Shown: positions 1-14,100 of the stretch, in pieces
How the letters are laid out: each line of letters begins with the position of its first letter
Numbering within the stretch: the first letter of the stretch is position 1
DNA from: Motacilla alba alba
Taxonomy: Eukaryota > Chordata > Aves > Passeriformes > Motacillidae
DNA length: 64,000 nucleotides
Assembly: GCF_015832195.1 (NCBI RefSeq)
Contig: NC_052020.1
Location: 930,001 to 994,000 of the forward strand
Direction of reading: 5' to 3'
Notes under the pieces: model-generated
What the model was told of the DNA's origin: nothing
Database searches by the model: none
Seen by the model: only the letters and a program-made list of their open reading frames with translations
Made by a program: the position numbers and the translations under genes

Positions 1-3000
1 AGTGTTTTTCATGCAAAAAGTATTGTGGTATGTCAGCACGTTGGCACTGATGGTGAATAAGCTGTTTTAAGTATACATCCCAGAAACAGGAAATATGCTG
101 TGATATATCAGTCTGGGAACCTATCTTAAATGGAGGAAAAAGGACACAAAATGTTATCATATAGTTGGAATTCTGGACATTATTGAGAAGTAGATAAAAA
201 GTGATTGTGAACTCTCTCTGTAGGCAGCTGTTAAGCAAGTAAGTTTTTAAATATTTCCAAAAAAATTTTGACTAGAAAAGCAGCACACTGTGGCAGTAAG
301 AGTTTCAATGTCAAACTTTATGCATGAATAAATGTATAGATATATTTTAATGGCATTTCTGAGGTTGATGTTGTAATAGCTGCCTTCATTAATGATCTGT
401 CAAAGCCGAGTGAAGGCATTGTTACAGAGATTAAATCAGTCTCCAACAGCACAAAGGTAATACATAGGTGCTGGATTTGGAAGGCTGTTTTGGAGAGAGA
501 CCACCAAACAGTTCTTGGAGATGGTTGTAAAAATTTTGTAGACTTAGAAGATGATTTCCACTGTGTCTGACTGCTTTCCAAGCAAGCATAAATGTCTTGT
601 CAGAATCAACCTTGCTGGAAGCAGGAGGCTGAAAGTTAGGGGAGGAATTAATTCTGTAATATTTGTTCCTGAGAAGGAAAATAGAAACAGAGAAAGTGGC
701 CCTGTCTCCTGTGAAAACCTTTTGTTGTCCAAGGTGAAAGCTGCGAACATTTTGAGGCTTTTTCCTCCTTTCTTTGTTTTTTGTTCCTGGTGCCATTCTC
801 TTTCCCCCAGCAGCACTCAGAGACTCTGTGATATGAATCTTGCTATTTGTCCATAATAGCTGGGTTGCCACTAACAGCATCAAGCTGTTAAACAGGGAGA
901 GAGAGGGCCTTTTCTCCTTGGCTCTTAGCTCTGGTGCTTAATTCTGATTAAGAGGACAGACCAGAGTAGTGTCCAACACAACGTAAATGCATGCACATTA
1001 ATTTAGTCAGGGAACAGGCTTCTTGGGAAATCAAATTAATTGCCCACTAGATATTAACAGCTACGATTTTGCAGAGTAATTTAGCACTTCTGTATGACTG
1101 AGATTTATCAATGGGATGTAATGTATAAACTAAACTGCACATTCCTGCCTTTTCAACAAGCACATTCTCCAGGCTGTGTTTGAGAAATATTAAAAGAAGT
1201 TAAATTAGAAAGTATGATAACACAGGTCACTGTTTAAACTATTTTAAAGTTTTTATTGTAATGAATAAAAGCAAAGTAATTGTTTTTAAGCATATTTAAT
1301 TTTTGTGAGAATAGGTACTCAATTACTCTTGTTTTAGATGGTGTAGAAATGTATTGCTGTTTCATAGGAAGTGCAGAACTGTTGGAATATTTATGTTATG
1401 ACTACTCAAATCTCCTGTCTTATGAGGGAGTGAAACCTGGGCCAATTTCCTGAGCAACTTCAAGAGGGACATTAAGCTTTATTGAAAGAAGTAATGTTTG
1501 TAAACATTGAAATTGTGACATTCCTTAGGAGTGGTTGTCTGCAAGTTGTGTTGTTTTCTTTCATGTAAAAACTGCCCTTGAAATACAAAAATTGCACATT
1601 TTGAAATACAGAGCTGTTTCCAGTGTTTTGGCTAATACTTGTGGGTTCCAAAGCAAGGAAATGCAGCATGAGATGCTGCAGTATGAGCTGGATTGTCAGG
1701 CCTGCTGTTTGTCGTGAGTTTTGGATAGATTAGTTTTTCTTTCCTGAAAGTTATTTCAAGGTCTGTAATTTGTGCTGATTTTCATTCCTGGTGGCTCTCA
1801 TCAAACCAGTCTTTGGTTGGGAAAGGATTCTACCTGGCTGATGCATCCAAGAATAAATAAAAATGTGTTTTACCTTCCCACTCTCCCCCACCAGCTGTGG
1901 TTTCAGTGGGAAGGTAATTGATAAATTCAAGAGTAGCAGGAATGAAAATGATTTTGCAAGGAAAGACAGAAGTTTTCACAGTAGCACGTTCAGAGATGCA
2001 GTGTTTTTACAAGCACAGCTGTAAAATGAGTATGAACAAATGAGCTGTTTTTTTCCTCTATCACAGCAACACACATTCTCAGTAAATACCAGGAAGGAGA
2101 GCATTACCAGACAAAACTACCATGCTGAAGTTCACCCTAGGGATTTACTTATGTTCTGCTTTAATTATGGAGAGATTTTCAGTTTTGAAGTTGATTTTCA
2201 ATTCTCACTAGATGCATTTCTATAGATGGAATAATCCTTCCTTCATGAAATAGAATTATTAAAAATATGTTAATAATGCAAACTGAAGAATCTTGACATG
2301 CAAATGTTCCTAATAAAAAGAACTCTGCGCAGAGTTTAGTTAGCAGAGAATTCAGCTTCAGAGTTTAGTCTTGCTCTGGAGTGCAGTTATCTGAAAGTAA
2401 AATGTATGAAAACAATCAAATACAAATATGATATTTTAGGCTTTTGGGGGAGTTTTTGTGAAGTCGGGCAACTTAAGTGGGAATATTTTAATTAATTTTT
2501 TGCAAAACCACTCATTAAGACTTGTAAGTGCTTAACTTAACAAAACCTTAATAGAAAGTGTCAGAAGTGATCCGTGGCTGCATTGCAATTTTCTTCTTTA
2601 TGCATCATTTCCTTTGCCATTTAGTTGGACACCAACCACTGCTCTGACCTATCAGTTCAGACACAAAATGTTCACCCTGGTTTCTTTGTGCTCTGTAAAA
2701 AGAGTTAGAATAGGCTTAGATTGAAAAAGATGGGAACTTTCTTGGTTGGGTTCTTTTCTAGAGAAGCATCAGTGTTCTGATCAAGTGGCCACAGGACAGT
2801 TCCATGGAGGCAAAAGGCTATATTCCATGTATACTCTTTGTATCCTTGAGTCTGATTTATTATTAAAACATCTCTTTATGAAGGGTGAAAAGTACTTTCA
2901 CCTGCCTCTGACAACAGCTTTGTTAAATCCAGATGTCTGTTGTAAAATGGATGACACAAAATCCTTAACTGGCATAGATAAAGATAGTAATCTAATCAAC

Positions 3001-6000
3001 TGGTATTGTTTTTAATTAATTTCAACCAGTGTATCTTAATTACTATTACATAGATTTTTGTGTACAGGATAAATAGTTCTCAAAAAAAAAGTTATTTTTG
3101 ATGAATTTTTGAAGTGCTACTCACTTTGTGAATTTATGTAGCAAGAGTCATTTCTAAACTCACTTTGGGTAAATGCATTTAAAACCTTTTACTCCACAGT
3201 AATTTGCTGCTGACTTAGAATGGGCTCTCACCATGCTCTGTGCAGTTTTCCAGATTTAGGTTCTGCTCTGTGCCAGGTAAGGATCTGCACTCACAGCAGC
3301 AGAGCAGCCACACAGGCCCAAGAGAAGGGTTTTTCCCCAGAAATCCAGGCCTCTGAGAACACTGATGGAAGCTGACCTTCTCTCCCATTATGCTTGTGGA
3401 GAAATGGTACATAGGAATATAAGAAGCTGTTGAGTAATCCAGTTTATTGAATACATTCTTGGGGCTTTCTGGGCCTTGATGCCTTCCTCTGAATCAGCGG
3501 TATATCTTATGATTGTCTTGCAGCCCACATGGCAACACCAGGGCAAAGCTGATTTTAGCAGTTCCAGAAGGAGTACAAGAAGTTCTTGTGTGCCTTAGAG
3601 GCAGTCAGGCAAGCTTGCCCTGTGTTCACCTGAGCTACTTTGCTCTGTAATGGTTAAAATTAGGTGTGAAAAGTTTCTTTCTTTGAGATACCAGCAGGCA
3701 AGACAAGTCCTCACAACCCAGGAGAGGAAATTTATCTGTTGTATCCTCACCCTGCTCTGCTTATCAAAATGTTTTCAAAGACACATTCAGATATAAGGGT
3801 ACTTTAAAGGGAATTCCCCTGAGTCTTGGCCCCAGGTAGTCTTTCTCAGGGCAGTATAGGATTCATCTGTCCTATGAAGTTGACAGTTCTGTCAGTTTAC
3901 ATCTTCTGTTCTGAAGTCCCTCTGTGTTTTAAAGACAAAAAATGCACGATCATCTTTCACAGAAAAAAAAAACCCAAACCTTTCTGGTTGTCTCTGCAGT
4001 GAGAGGCAAAGAATAAGTTTTGAAAAAAATATAATAATGGGAATCTAGGCTAGCAGGGGAGATTCCACTATGGTATTTTACTGGGAAGTGTGGAAATCAA
4101 AGGTTTGAACCTGAACAGAATGCGAGTTAATTTCAGCCCTTTTAACCCCAGTGGTTCATCAGGTGTCTGTTCTCATCAATTAATACAATCCTCCATTTGT
4201 CCTCAGACATGGTCCTGTACCACACAAAATCCTGGACTGTCAGAGGCACTGAGAAATTAACGCCAACCACAGTAAACACTAGATCCAGCTCTCTTTGCAA
4301 ATTGTGACTCTTACAACAAATGTCATCTGGACTAAAAATAAACCCCACTGGAATATGGGATCCAAGGAACTCGGATCCTAGAGAAAACTGAATATAGAAA
4401 AGCACTGTGTAGTTGGATTTCTTTTAGAGGGAGGTTGGTGAGTGCAGAAAAAAAAAAAGAAAGCTCAGATCAGTAATTTCACATTCTGGCAGGAAGATGT
4501 GTGTAATAAAGTCCCTGGGCTATAAAGTGTTTGGCATGTGGAGTCCCATGAAAAAACCTGATAGTCATCTCTGTTTGCCTGAGAGAAAACAACCTTTAAT
4601 GTATAAACCAAGCCTAAACTGGGAAATGAAGCATATTGCAGGAATATAAACTGGGTTTTATGACTGTTTTTAATGGCACTGAATGGAAAGCTATTTATAC
4701 AACTCAAGCAGCACATTTGTGTGTGTGACTGCCCTTCCTTGAGGTTTTTGGCTCTGTGTATTTCTTAGCTCATGGAGGCGGGGCAGGTTCACTGACACGC
4801 CACCTCTGAAGGGTGCTGCTGTTGGTTCAGCAACGGCCTTGGGGTTGCCACAATGCAATTTATTCATGAGAGTCCTCCAGTGGGCTGCTATCCAAGTAGG
4901 AGGTGAGAGTTCCCTCGGAAAACAAGAGGTATCTCACATTTGCATCCTTAAGAGGTTGTTACTGAACTTCTCTTTGGACCCAGGGAATGTTGTGTGCAGC
5001 AAGGCACAACAGCGAGTCGCTGCTGGCTCATGCTGAGTGCTAGCACACCAAAGTGACACAGAAATTCAGTAAGATGTACTGGCTTGGAAATCTATCCTAT
5101 TTATGCTGTCAGTGGCACTCCTTGTGAGGTGATGAGCTGTGCTGAGTGCCTCTCCCCTGCCTCCTGAGGAAGCATTAATCTGCAGGAGCCCCACGATGAC
5201 CGTTCTGGGTGTCACGTGGCGGAGTCACTGCAGGCAGGTCACTCAGATTAATGTAATCTGTGTTGATCTCAAACACCACAGCTCGTACTGCACATGAGTT
5301 CCTCACTCCCAGATTACAGCTGACCTCTTTTTCTGACATGCCCTTACGTTTTACCTTACAAAGAATGTAAGGCACAAAGAAGTGTTGTATTAATTTCCCT
5401 CTTTAATGCCTGTCATGCTTTCACCTTTTGGCAAAGGCTCACCAAGAAAGAGATCCAAAAGGATATCTTGTGTAAAACTGGAAAGAGATCTGCTTGTTTT
5501 GCTTTGTTACTAAGGCTCCCATCAATAAATATCTCACTGTTATGAATAGTTCATCCTTTCCTTCTCACTAAAATTCAGAATAACAGAGGTACTGCTACAT
5601 TTAATGCAATGTAGTAACTCATTTCTTCAACATTCCACACCAACAGCTCTCCCATTTCAGATAAAGTGGTGGAAGCATGTGCATTTTTATTCAGCCTCTT
5701 TCAGGCCATTGCACAAAACTAGAAGGTTACTTTTCTGAATTAAGTCCTGCAAATACCTGCAAGTGATGTGTTTCATTCCTGCATGACCAGCATGACATGA
5801 GAAACAAAGGGGCTTGTGTTTCTCTGGCCAGACCTTCTCTTGGTGAAAATATTGTTCTGGGACTTCAGCTGCAGATTTTGCATATCTGACCCTTGGAGTC
5901 AAAAAATGTGTTGATTACCAAGCAGAAGCAGAACAAGTTTCTTTTCCCAAGTTTCTTTTTATTCTCTTACTTTTTAAAAACGCCTAATCCCACATACTTC

Positions 6001-9000
6001 ATAGGATCAGTTTGCTGCATGGATTTTTGGTTAATAAGTTACATTGCATAATTACCTGCTTGAGGAACTGTCACTGTGTTATATAGGACATGTGTTGTGT
6101 AATGAGCAGCGCACTGTATGGTGCATAATTCATGGTATAACGTGTGTATTATATAATGAATATAGAGCTACTCAGAGGAATGTTTTTCTGCTACGTTGTC
6201 CTGTCTCTGGCAGCAGCCTGCATATGGAGGAAAGAAAAAAAAGAGGTGTTGAACATCAGCTTCCCTTAAATATTCTCCTGGCCTTCAGCAATTAGTACCT
6301 CAAGGAATTGCAGAGATGGTTATCATTCCAGAGTGAAAATAAACCCTCAGTGATCCTGGAACTGTCTTCTGCTGGTGAATCCATGTCTACTGTGTGTCTA
6401 AAGCAGCCTGTGAAATGAGCTGTAGGACACAGGTTACACTGCCCTGGCACTGATGCAGCTCACTGGGCAGGAAAATAGCAATAAATAGGTAAAGCAGGGC
6501 CACCTGTTCCTTACTGAATGATCCCACAGGGCAGTGGGATGCACACCGTGTGCTTTATATCACATGCAGTAATTTGGTCAGCATCGTCAAGAATCTTAAA
6601 CTTGTGCAAATTAATTTCTTCAAAATTATAGAGGAAGAAGGTAAGTAAGTTTGGAAGTTTTCTCATCGAGTTTCGAGTTGCAGTTTTGAAATCAAAATAA
6701 ATAAGCTTTCCAGTAGACTGGTCACAGTGCACCAAATACTGGTAAGTGTATTTTATGTGGCAGGCATGCTCTTCATTATTAGAGTCCCATAGGATCTTCC
6801 TCACACGGATTTAGATGTTGGGCAATAATATAGTTGTATGGAAGTTTCAGAGTCCTCAGGCTACTGTAATAGATATCCCCAGTTCCTTGCAGAAAAAAAC
6901 AAACAAACAACAAAACAACAAAAACCAAGGCAAGACTTTGTATGTTTCATTTAAAATTAGGCAGACTCCTTCAAATGGATTACTGCAGTAATAAACAGAG
7001 GAAAATGTAAAATTTTAAGCTTTTAAATTGGTAATATCAATTATCTGCTGATGTTATGGGAAAAGAAAATGAAGTAATCGTGTTTTAACTTCATTTTAGT
7101 GCTAGTGTTTTCCCTTCCTTTTCAGGTCACAGATACTTTTCTTACACTTTTAATATTTTATCTAGAAATATGTCAAAGAAAACCTATGAGTTTAATTCAT
7201 GTTTTCAGGAGTTTATTCCAGTATTGTCTCTTTCCCAAGTGGTAGAGAGATCTCCCTTTTTGTTTAGACATTTGGGAAAGAGGAGGAAGAAATAAAAAAG
7301 ATTCAAAATGGGAAAATGAAAAACACTAATGAAATAAATATGTGATTATGCAGAGAAACAAAAGCTATAGAAAAGAAATTAATTTGTGAAAGTACCTGTC
7401 TCTCCAGGTATAAATTTATAAATATCTACTTTATCACAGAAGCAGTGTTTTGAAAATCTGTTCCCCTTTTCTTGTTTTGTCAATACTTTAATCCATACGT
7501 ATGTATCTGTACTGTTCATGCTGACTGAAAATGAGATTTTTTTTTTTACTGAAAGGTTTAGAGAACCCCTTATATTCTGATTTCTTGAGATTACAGATTC
7601 CTTTGAAGCAAAACAGTTACATTTAGAACTGAATGCAGACGTTTGATTCACTTGAGTGTTCACTACGAGGATCTTCCTTTCTCCCATCTTTCTAGCTAGG
7701 ATTTAAGGTACAGGTGTGATACGGCAGAGTCTGTATAAGTTTCCGCAATGACAGTGAAATTCCATTAGTTCTCTCCCAGTTGCTGTTCCCCAGAAGTGTA
7801 ATTTTGGCTGTGAGGGGATGTTCTCTCGCCCTGCAGTCAGCGGGTTTGGTGTCTCACCCAGCGCAGCTGGGATTTGCTCTGGCAAACCAGCAGAGAGGGG
7901 CTGACTTGTGATGGTGGTCAGGGCTGTGCGATTGAAATGATGCCCTGTTGGTGAAAAGGCTGTGTGAGTCGTGGCTCTGAATAATGGCAGCGTGGTGTGG
8001 ATTAATTTATTTGATCATGCAACTGTGAAGCTGCTGGCAAAAGAAGACTACGTGCGTTCGGGAAGCAGAAGAAGAGCTGTCGTTGTTGTATTAAACTGCA
8101 AAGGCAGCAGCCAGGCTGCCTGAATAGAAATTCGTCTTTCAAATGGAAGTAAAGCCTACATTCAATGGAATCTTACGTTCAGGGGGCTGGTTCACAGCTG
8201 GGCTGCAAGGTGCAACTCAGAATTTGCCTGAGGAGCTGAGCTTTGTAGGGCGTGACTGTGGTGACAAATCCTGCCTTGCAGTGTCAGCAGGGTGTCAGCT
8301 GGTAATCCAGAGCATCCAGAGATGGCACCTGGTGGGTTTTTACCTGAAGAGAGCTCATGCATTCACACCTTGCATTGCTCTCAGGACTCAACCCCTCCTA
8401 AGAAATTTCCCAAGACTTTCAGTGGGATTTGGATCCAGTCATCCTCTATGATGCAACACTCTGATGTTCAGATCAGGGACTTTTTAACCTCTACGAATCC
8501 TTAGTAAGACAAAGGACTAAGGCAGTACATACTCAATATGAATTGTAAACAGTCATCCACAGGTATACATTAGAGCTATATTACAGACAAAGAATTAACC
8601 TGTTGTGGTATGCTTGGATGAATATTTGTGTACCTTTCAAGGAGAGCCTTGCTGCTTCTCCTGGGTAATTGGAAAGGTGCTGGTGTTTAACAGACTTCCT
8701 AAATTGATTTATGCTACTCATGAGCACCCTGTAGCAGTGTTTTCCATGCTTTGGAAAGTAGATAATAATTGCTAAATTAAGTAATTCTATCAAATCTGAC
8801 CTGGAGGGATCAGGTGTTATGTATTGCCAGAAAATTTACAGAAATTCTGCTTTAGGTCCTCAGAAAATTTGAGATTAGAAGAAAAGCAGGCTCTGAGCAA
8901 GAGTTCTGTGAAACTACTGTGATTTGCCTTTTGTAACTATCTCATAAAGTTAGATAGTTCCCTCTCCTCAAGCAATTAAACTTAATTTCTTTATATTAAT

Positions 9001-10853
9001 TTTTATTCTTATTCAGAGAGTTTTATCTCTTCATTACATACTCTAGCTCTAATTTAGCTTTTAAAGCATTGCTGATTAAAAAGAGATTCATTTCACTGAG
9101 CTAAACATTATTTTAAAATGGATATAGAGGTATCTGCTAGCACACCTCCCTCTGAATATTGTTAATTATATGAGCAGAGCTATCTAGAAGTCAATTTTGT
9201 CATTATCAGATGCTTTCAGGGATTGTAAAGTTTTTCATTTAATGACTTCCAAAGAGTTTTTGCCATTTATCATTAAAAAGGGACTGGAGAATAGGTTGAT
9301 TCTTCCAGTGGTAACCAATCAGTAGTCAAAGTGCTCATGTGGGATGAGACTTTGAATCTCTGATCTTTCTTTTTCAATTCTTCCAGTTGAAGGTTTAAAT
9401 AGCTTTTTGGCACTGTGGAAAATTTGACTTCTAGAGCTCAGGATTCACCCTTGACAGAGTGACATGACTGAATATATTTCAGCAAGATATTTACTTCTTT
9501 CTGGTGACTCATTGTTGTCTTACAGTAATTTTAAATTTTCTGATAGGCCAGAGTTACAGGTAGAATAGCAGCTTATTTATTTGCTAGACTGCTTTAAATA
9601 TTGCATGAAAAAAGAAACTCCACAGATGTGCCTTTCACTTCAGGAGTATTAATGGCTTACATTTATTTTTTATTTTAACTTCTTTTGTGTGTGTGGTGCA
9701 TTAAACGGTCTTTGTGTTTCATGTTCACATTTTGGAAAGATCAAATTAATCGGAGACTTGGCATTTAGAAAAGGAAAATGGATGCAACATAGATGTAGCC
9801 TGAAGGTTTGTTTCATTTATGTAGTCCTTGGGGAGGGTGGTCAAATCAGGAAAACCAATCCAAGCTGCATAGTCTGTAACAATTTATAAAATTAAAAAAT
9901 TGACAAGGCTGGATTTCCTTATGATGTCTGCCTCAAAAAACTTGGTGTGCAACATGAAATTTAGCACTTGGCTATGAACCTGTGGAGAGCATCAAAACTG
10001 AGTTAAAATGAAAACTGAACTGCCAGGTATGTAGTTGAAATTCTAGACTTTTATAGGAAAACTTTTTGATTACTTGAATATATCCAGTATCTTACTCTTT
10101 TGATAAAATGTTGAATTTTAGCATTAAGAAATCCCCTTGCATGACAGCAAGATGAATCAGTAAAACAAGTAATGCTATTATCCATGAGGAGTGTCAATAA
10201 ATATCTATTTGTACCTCCATCTCTATGATTACCATGCTTCGAATATAAATCTACCACAATGCCTTGTTATATATGCTGGAAAACTACCCATGGAAGATTT
10301 TTTAATGAAGAATTATTTTGTCTTGTTAGAAGATATATCTGCGGATCATTTCCTTTATAAGGGAAAATGAAAGGTAATTAAAATGAGCACTTTACTAACA
10401 ATATGTCATCACAGTGGTTTGGTATCTTCTCTTGTGCTTTAAGGCCAGTTCTGTCTCTGAAAATGAACAAAGTAAAGCATTTTATCATATCTTGAGCTAA
10501 GCTGTGTGATGGCAAGTGATTCTGCATCAATCATGCAATGGCCACCTTTTCTTCCCAATTTATCAAGTCCAGAAAGAAAAAAAAGGCATATTGTGTGGAA
10601 CCCCGGAGAAAAATCATAAGCTGTTGAGCGAGCTCATGGCTACGAAGCAGAAGAAGCGCAAGGTGAAATATTGCCTTGTTTACAGACTCAGTGTCTCTGC
10701 TGGAACACTTGTGTGACTGTTACCAAAAAGACATTACTGAAGGCTTGGGGAGCCCTTAGTGCTGCTCTCTACATCTTGGGCCAGGTTTAGCTCCCGTTGC
10801 TCGGATTGGAATGCTGTGAAACATCCTGTTTGGTTGGAATGTTTGAGTTTGGG
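1..10853 (+). other. Upstream intron, first segment
   Basis: AT-rich non-coding sequence, read as intron because the exon at 35062 begins in the middle of a codon and has an acceptor. No reading frame here exceeds about 150 codons or resembles a known protein to me. I see no CR1 or LTR end. Only short simple sequence stands out, such as the CAAA-type tract at 6894-6927. Older diverged repeats may be present but cannot be recognised by eye. Confidence 0.7.
6892..6927 (+). repeat. A-rich CAAA-type simple repeat
   Basis: About 35 bases of AAAC/CAAA units after a GCAG. It could be a decayed poly-A tail of a retroelement, but no recognisable body precedes it. Confidence 0.6.
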
Positions 10854-11100
10854 AATCACAGAATCATTAAGGTTGGAAAAGAGCACTGGGTCCAACCTTT
10901 GACAGAGTAGCACAGTGCCTGCTCGACCACACTGTGAAGGGCCACGTCCACTCATTTTTTAAACACATCCAGGGATGGTGACTCCCCCACTTCCCTGGGG
11001 AGCTTGTTCCAATGCTCAGCCGCTCTTTTAGTGAAGTCCTTTGTCCTAATACCCAACCTGAATCTCCTGTGGCCCAACTCGAGACCATTTCTTCTTGTCA
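10854..11100 (-). mobile_element. CR1 LINE 3' end, truncated
   Basis: Read on the minus strand, it ends in the CR1 hallmark: GCTCTTTTCCAACCTTAATG followed by ATTCTGTGATTC. Before that come the conserved 3' UTR phrases 'CCATCCCTGGATGTGTT' and 'GACAAGAAGAAATGGT'. CR1 is the dominant bird LINE and is usually severely 5' truncated, as here. Short reading frames across it (10734-10955 and 10867-11088, minus) are fragments of this non-coding tail. The 5' boundary near 11100 is approximate. Confidence 0.9.
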
Positions 11101-14100
11101 CTGGTGACTCTGTATCACACCACACTGCACAAGTGCAAGGAGCTCTTTAAACCAGAAAGCTGTGGAGAATCTGGTACAAAGCTAAAATCCAGTGGGATAC
11201 CTTTGGTTTACTTGCCACGATGGTGTATGAGTCACTAGTAGAATGTTATCTCCTCAAAGACAGTCTGTCCTGTGCGTCCAGAACTGCTTGTCCTACTGCG
11301 TCCCCAATGACAAAGAACCAGGTGGAAAATCGCTGTGTTCTCTTCAAATGAGCACACAAGTATTGACTAAAATGAAATGGGGACTGGCAGAGAGGAGAAA
11401 AAGATTATTGCAGTCTTGATCTTGCCACAGGATGCCCTCTGTGCTTATCCTGAGGTAGGAGATAGGGCTAAAGAGAGGGCTGGCGCTGCTGGGGACGAGC
11501 AGGGGAGAATGAGGCAATTGTGGAGACACACTGAAGTTTGTTTCTTTGAAGCAAACCTGTCATGGATAAATGAGTAAATAGTCAAAATGACAACATGTGA
11601 TGTTTGCAGTTAGCAAAACTTGTTTGTTACATTCATGCTCTTGTTTAAAAAAATGAATTACTTTCTCTCGAAGGAGGAAAGGGACTGCTTCACATCCCAG
11701 TAATGGCACATTAATGCTGAGTACTGTGCTAAAAGCTAAAAGTGGCTTCTGGAAGGAGTATAGTTAAATTTTATTTCTTTACAACCTATAATAAAATTTG
11801 ATATTAAAGTGTAAGCACTTTGTGTGCCAAAATGAAATACTCTAATTAAGAAATACAGCATTATCAAGTCTAAGCATTTTTAACTCAAATACCTGAATCA
11901 CAAAATTGGCCAAGAGAGGTGTAATTTAAAAATACTGAGTTTCCATGATGCATTTCAATTTTTTAACCTCATTTTAGGGCTTGCAGATTTGTTCTGCAGT
12001 CAGAGTGGTCGAAATTTTATTTTCTTAAGGAAAGCTGGAGTTGTCAATTTAAGTGTTTGTGGCTAAAAGAAACATTGGTAAGAAACAGAAAGCTAAAACC
12101 AACAAGAATGGGTTTTGTTATATATCATACATTGCATGCATGTGAAGCACTCCATATGCTCCATTTCCAAGCTGGAGTGGAAGCTATCCCCAAGGAGTAT
12201 GTCAGCTGTCACACTTCACTGTCATCTGTGATGTGCAGGGGTCACGTTATCTGTAGAATTATTGGGAATTGGGCTGTTTCTGGTGCTGGAGAAGTGGCAG
12301 TTTCCAGCAGATGAGAACCCACAGGTGTGGTTTTCCAGTCTGTAACTTTTGTATGACTGTATTAACAAAGGGTTACCTGTAGAGATGGGGTGGTTTGACA
12401 GCCCTCTGAACGGGTCAGATCCTTGTTTCAGGCATCTGTGCTCTTTTGCTTCTCTGGAAATCTGCTGTAGATCACATTACTTGGTTGTAATTAATTTTTG
12501 ACACTTAGAAAATAAAAACAGTTGAAGGGAATTGCTTCTGGGACATAATTCTATCAGCTGTTACCAGTAACATAAATAAAAAAGTCTTCTGGAATCAGTT
12601 GTGTGCTCCCAGTTCAGGTGAGTCAACCAAATTCTCTTTTTTGTCATAGCTCAGTGAATTCAAAGTGCTTTGCACTTAAGCCCTGCTGCCAACCCCTGTG
12701 AAGTCCTCTACTTGAGGGAGTTCTGCTGCCAGTTGAAAAACATCTGAACAGTTCCCCTGGGGTAAAAGGTTTCTGAGCTGGAGTGTAGAGGTCCTTTCTT
12801 TCAGAACCCTCTTAGCCATTATGCACTGGTGCTTTGCCTTTCCTTCCTCACTGGGTTGCTTCTGTGCAGGAATTTTTAACTGAGAACTCATCACCCCATT
12901 TTGAGAGAGAGACACTGTCAATCAGCAGCATCCCCTGACCCTTTCCCATCAAGTCTCATGATGAGCTTGTGCCAGAAGATTTAGCTGGGAGAGCTGTCAC
13001 GACTCACTCACTTTGCAGTGATCGTTCTTGGGGAAGTTACAAACTGCAGCTCAGTGGAATGCCACAGTTTGATTTTGTGTGTTGAGAGAAAAACAGCTGT
13101 GAAACTTGGTGAAAGACCCTTAGGAAAAAAATTTTTTCCCCCGCCCTTTCTTCTTGCTTCATCTTGCCAGTGGGAAGGAGTATAAGCAAGTGGCTTGCAT
13201 GATAATTAAGTGCCAGATCTGGAACTAACTTCTGGTCCCTGGAAAACCTCAAGTATCAAAGGAAAAGAAGAAGTCTGAGTTTTAAGTGTCAGGCAGAACT
13301 CCACTGAAGGGCTGCAGATTTATTGAGTGTTAAATGTCAGTACCAATGTAATAAAGATGGTACACAGTTGGTGATGAGAACTTTTATGAAGAAAAATCCT
13401 TTTCAATAAGTTGTCAACATGTCTGGAGTTGTGAATGGTTATTAAAAACCAAAAAGACAGGTAGGGAGACAATGGAAGCACCTTCTGAGCTGCTCAGATT
13501 TCAGAGGCATTTCTGCAAGCTTAGTCCTACATTTGTTATTTTAGAGCATTGATCTGTTTTGATAATGAACTGCTTTGGGAGGGGGCATATCTTATGTCTG
13601 TCATGCTTCACAGGTGCTTCTGTTCCTGACCACAGAGGCCTGGGTGAAGCACAGTTGGAGCAGAATGCAAGGCTGTGTGTATAATGTGGTCCTTATTAAG
13701 CAACACTGTCTTGTTCAAAGAGCGCTCGAAGCGCTTTTTCTATGGTATGGTCTGAAGAAAATCACAGCAGAAAATTCTGTTGTGTTCTCCTGGGGATGGG
13801 AAGTTATTTAAATGTTATGCTTTGGATACTGAGACGTTTAAGAAGATGTGTATGTCGTAGCTGGGAAGGTACTTTGAGAAGTGAGGGTGGGGAGTGCACA
13901 GTTATGGCATGAGTGGGACTGGAATCCCCTTCAGCATAACAAACAGCAGCGTGCTGCCTCTGAGGCTGGCTGAGTATGGATTTTCAGTGGTGTAGGAGCA
14001 AGCTCAGCATTTGCTGGTTAGGGCCAGGGAGTCTGGGAGAGGATGCAGCTCATAGATGCCGTGGCTGGGTCAATATTGCAGGAATCCATTTGTAGGAAGG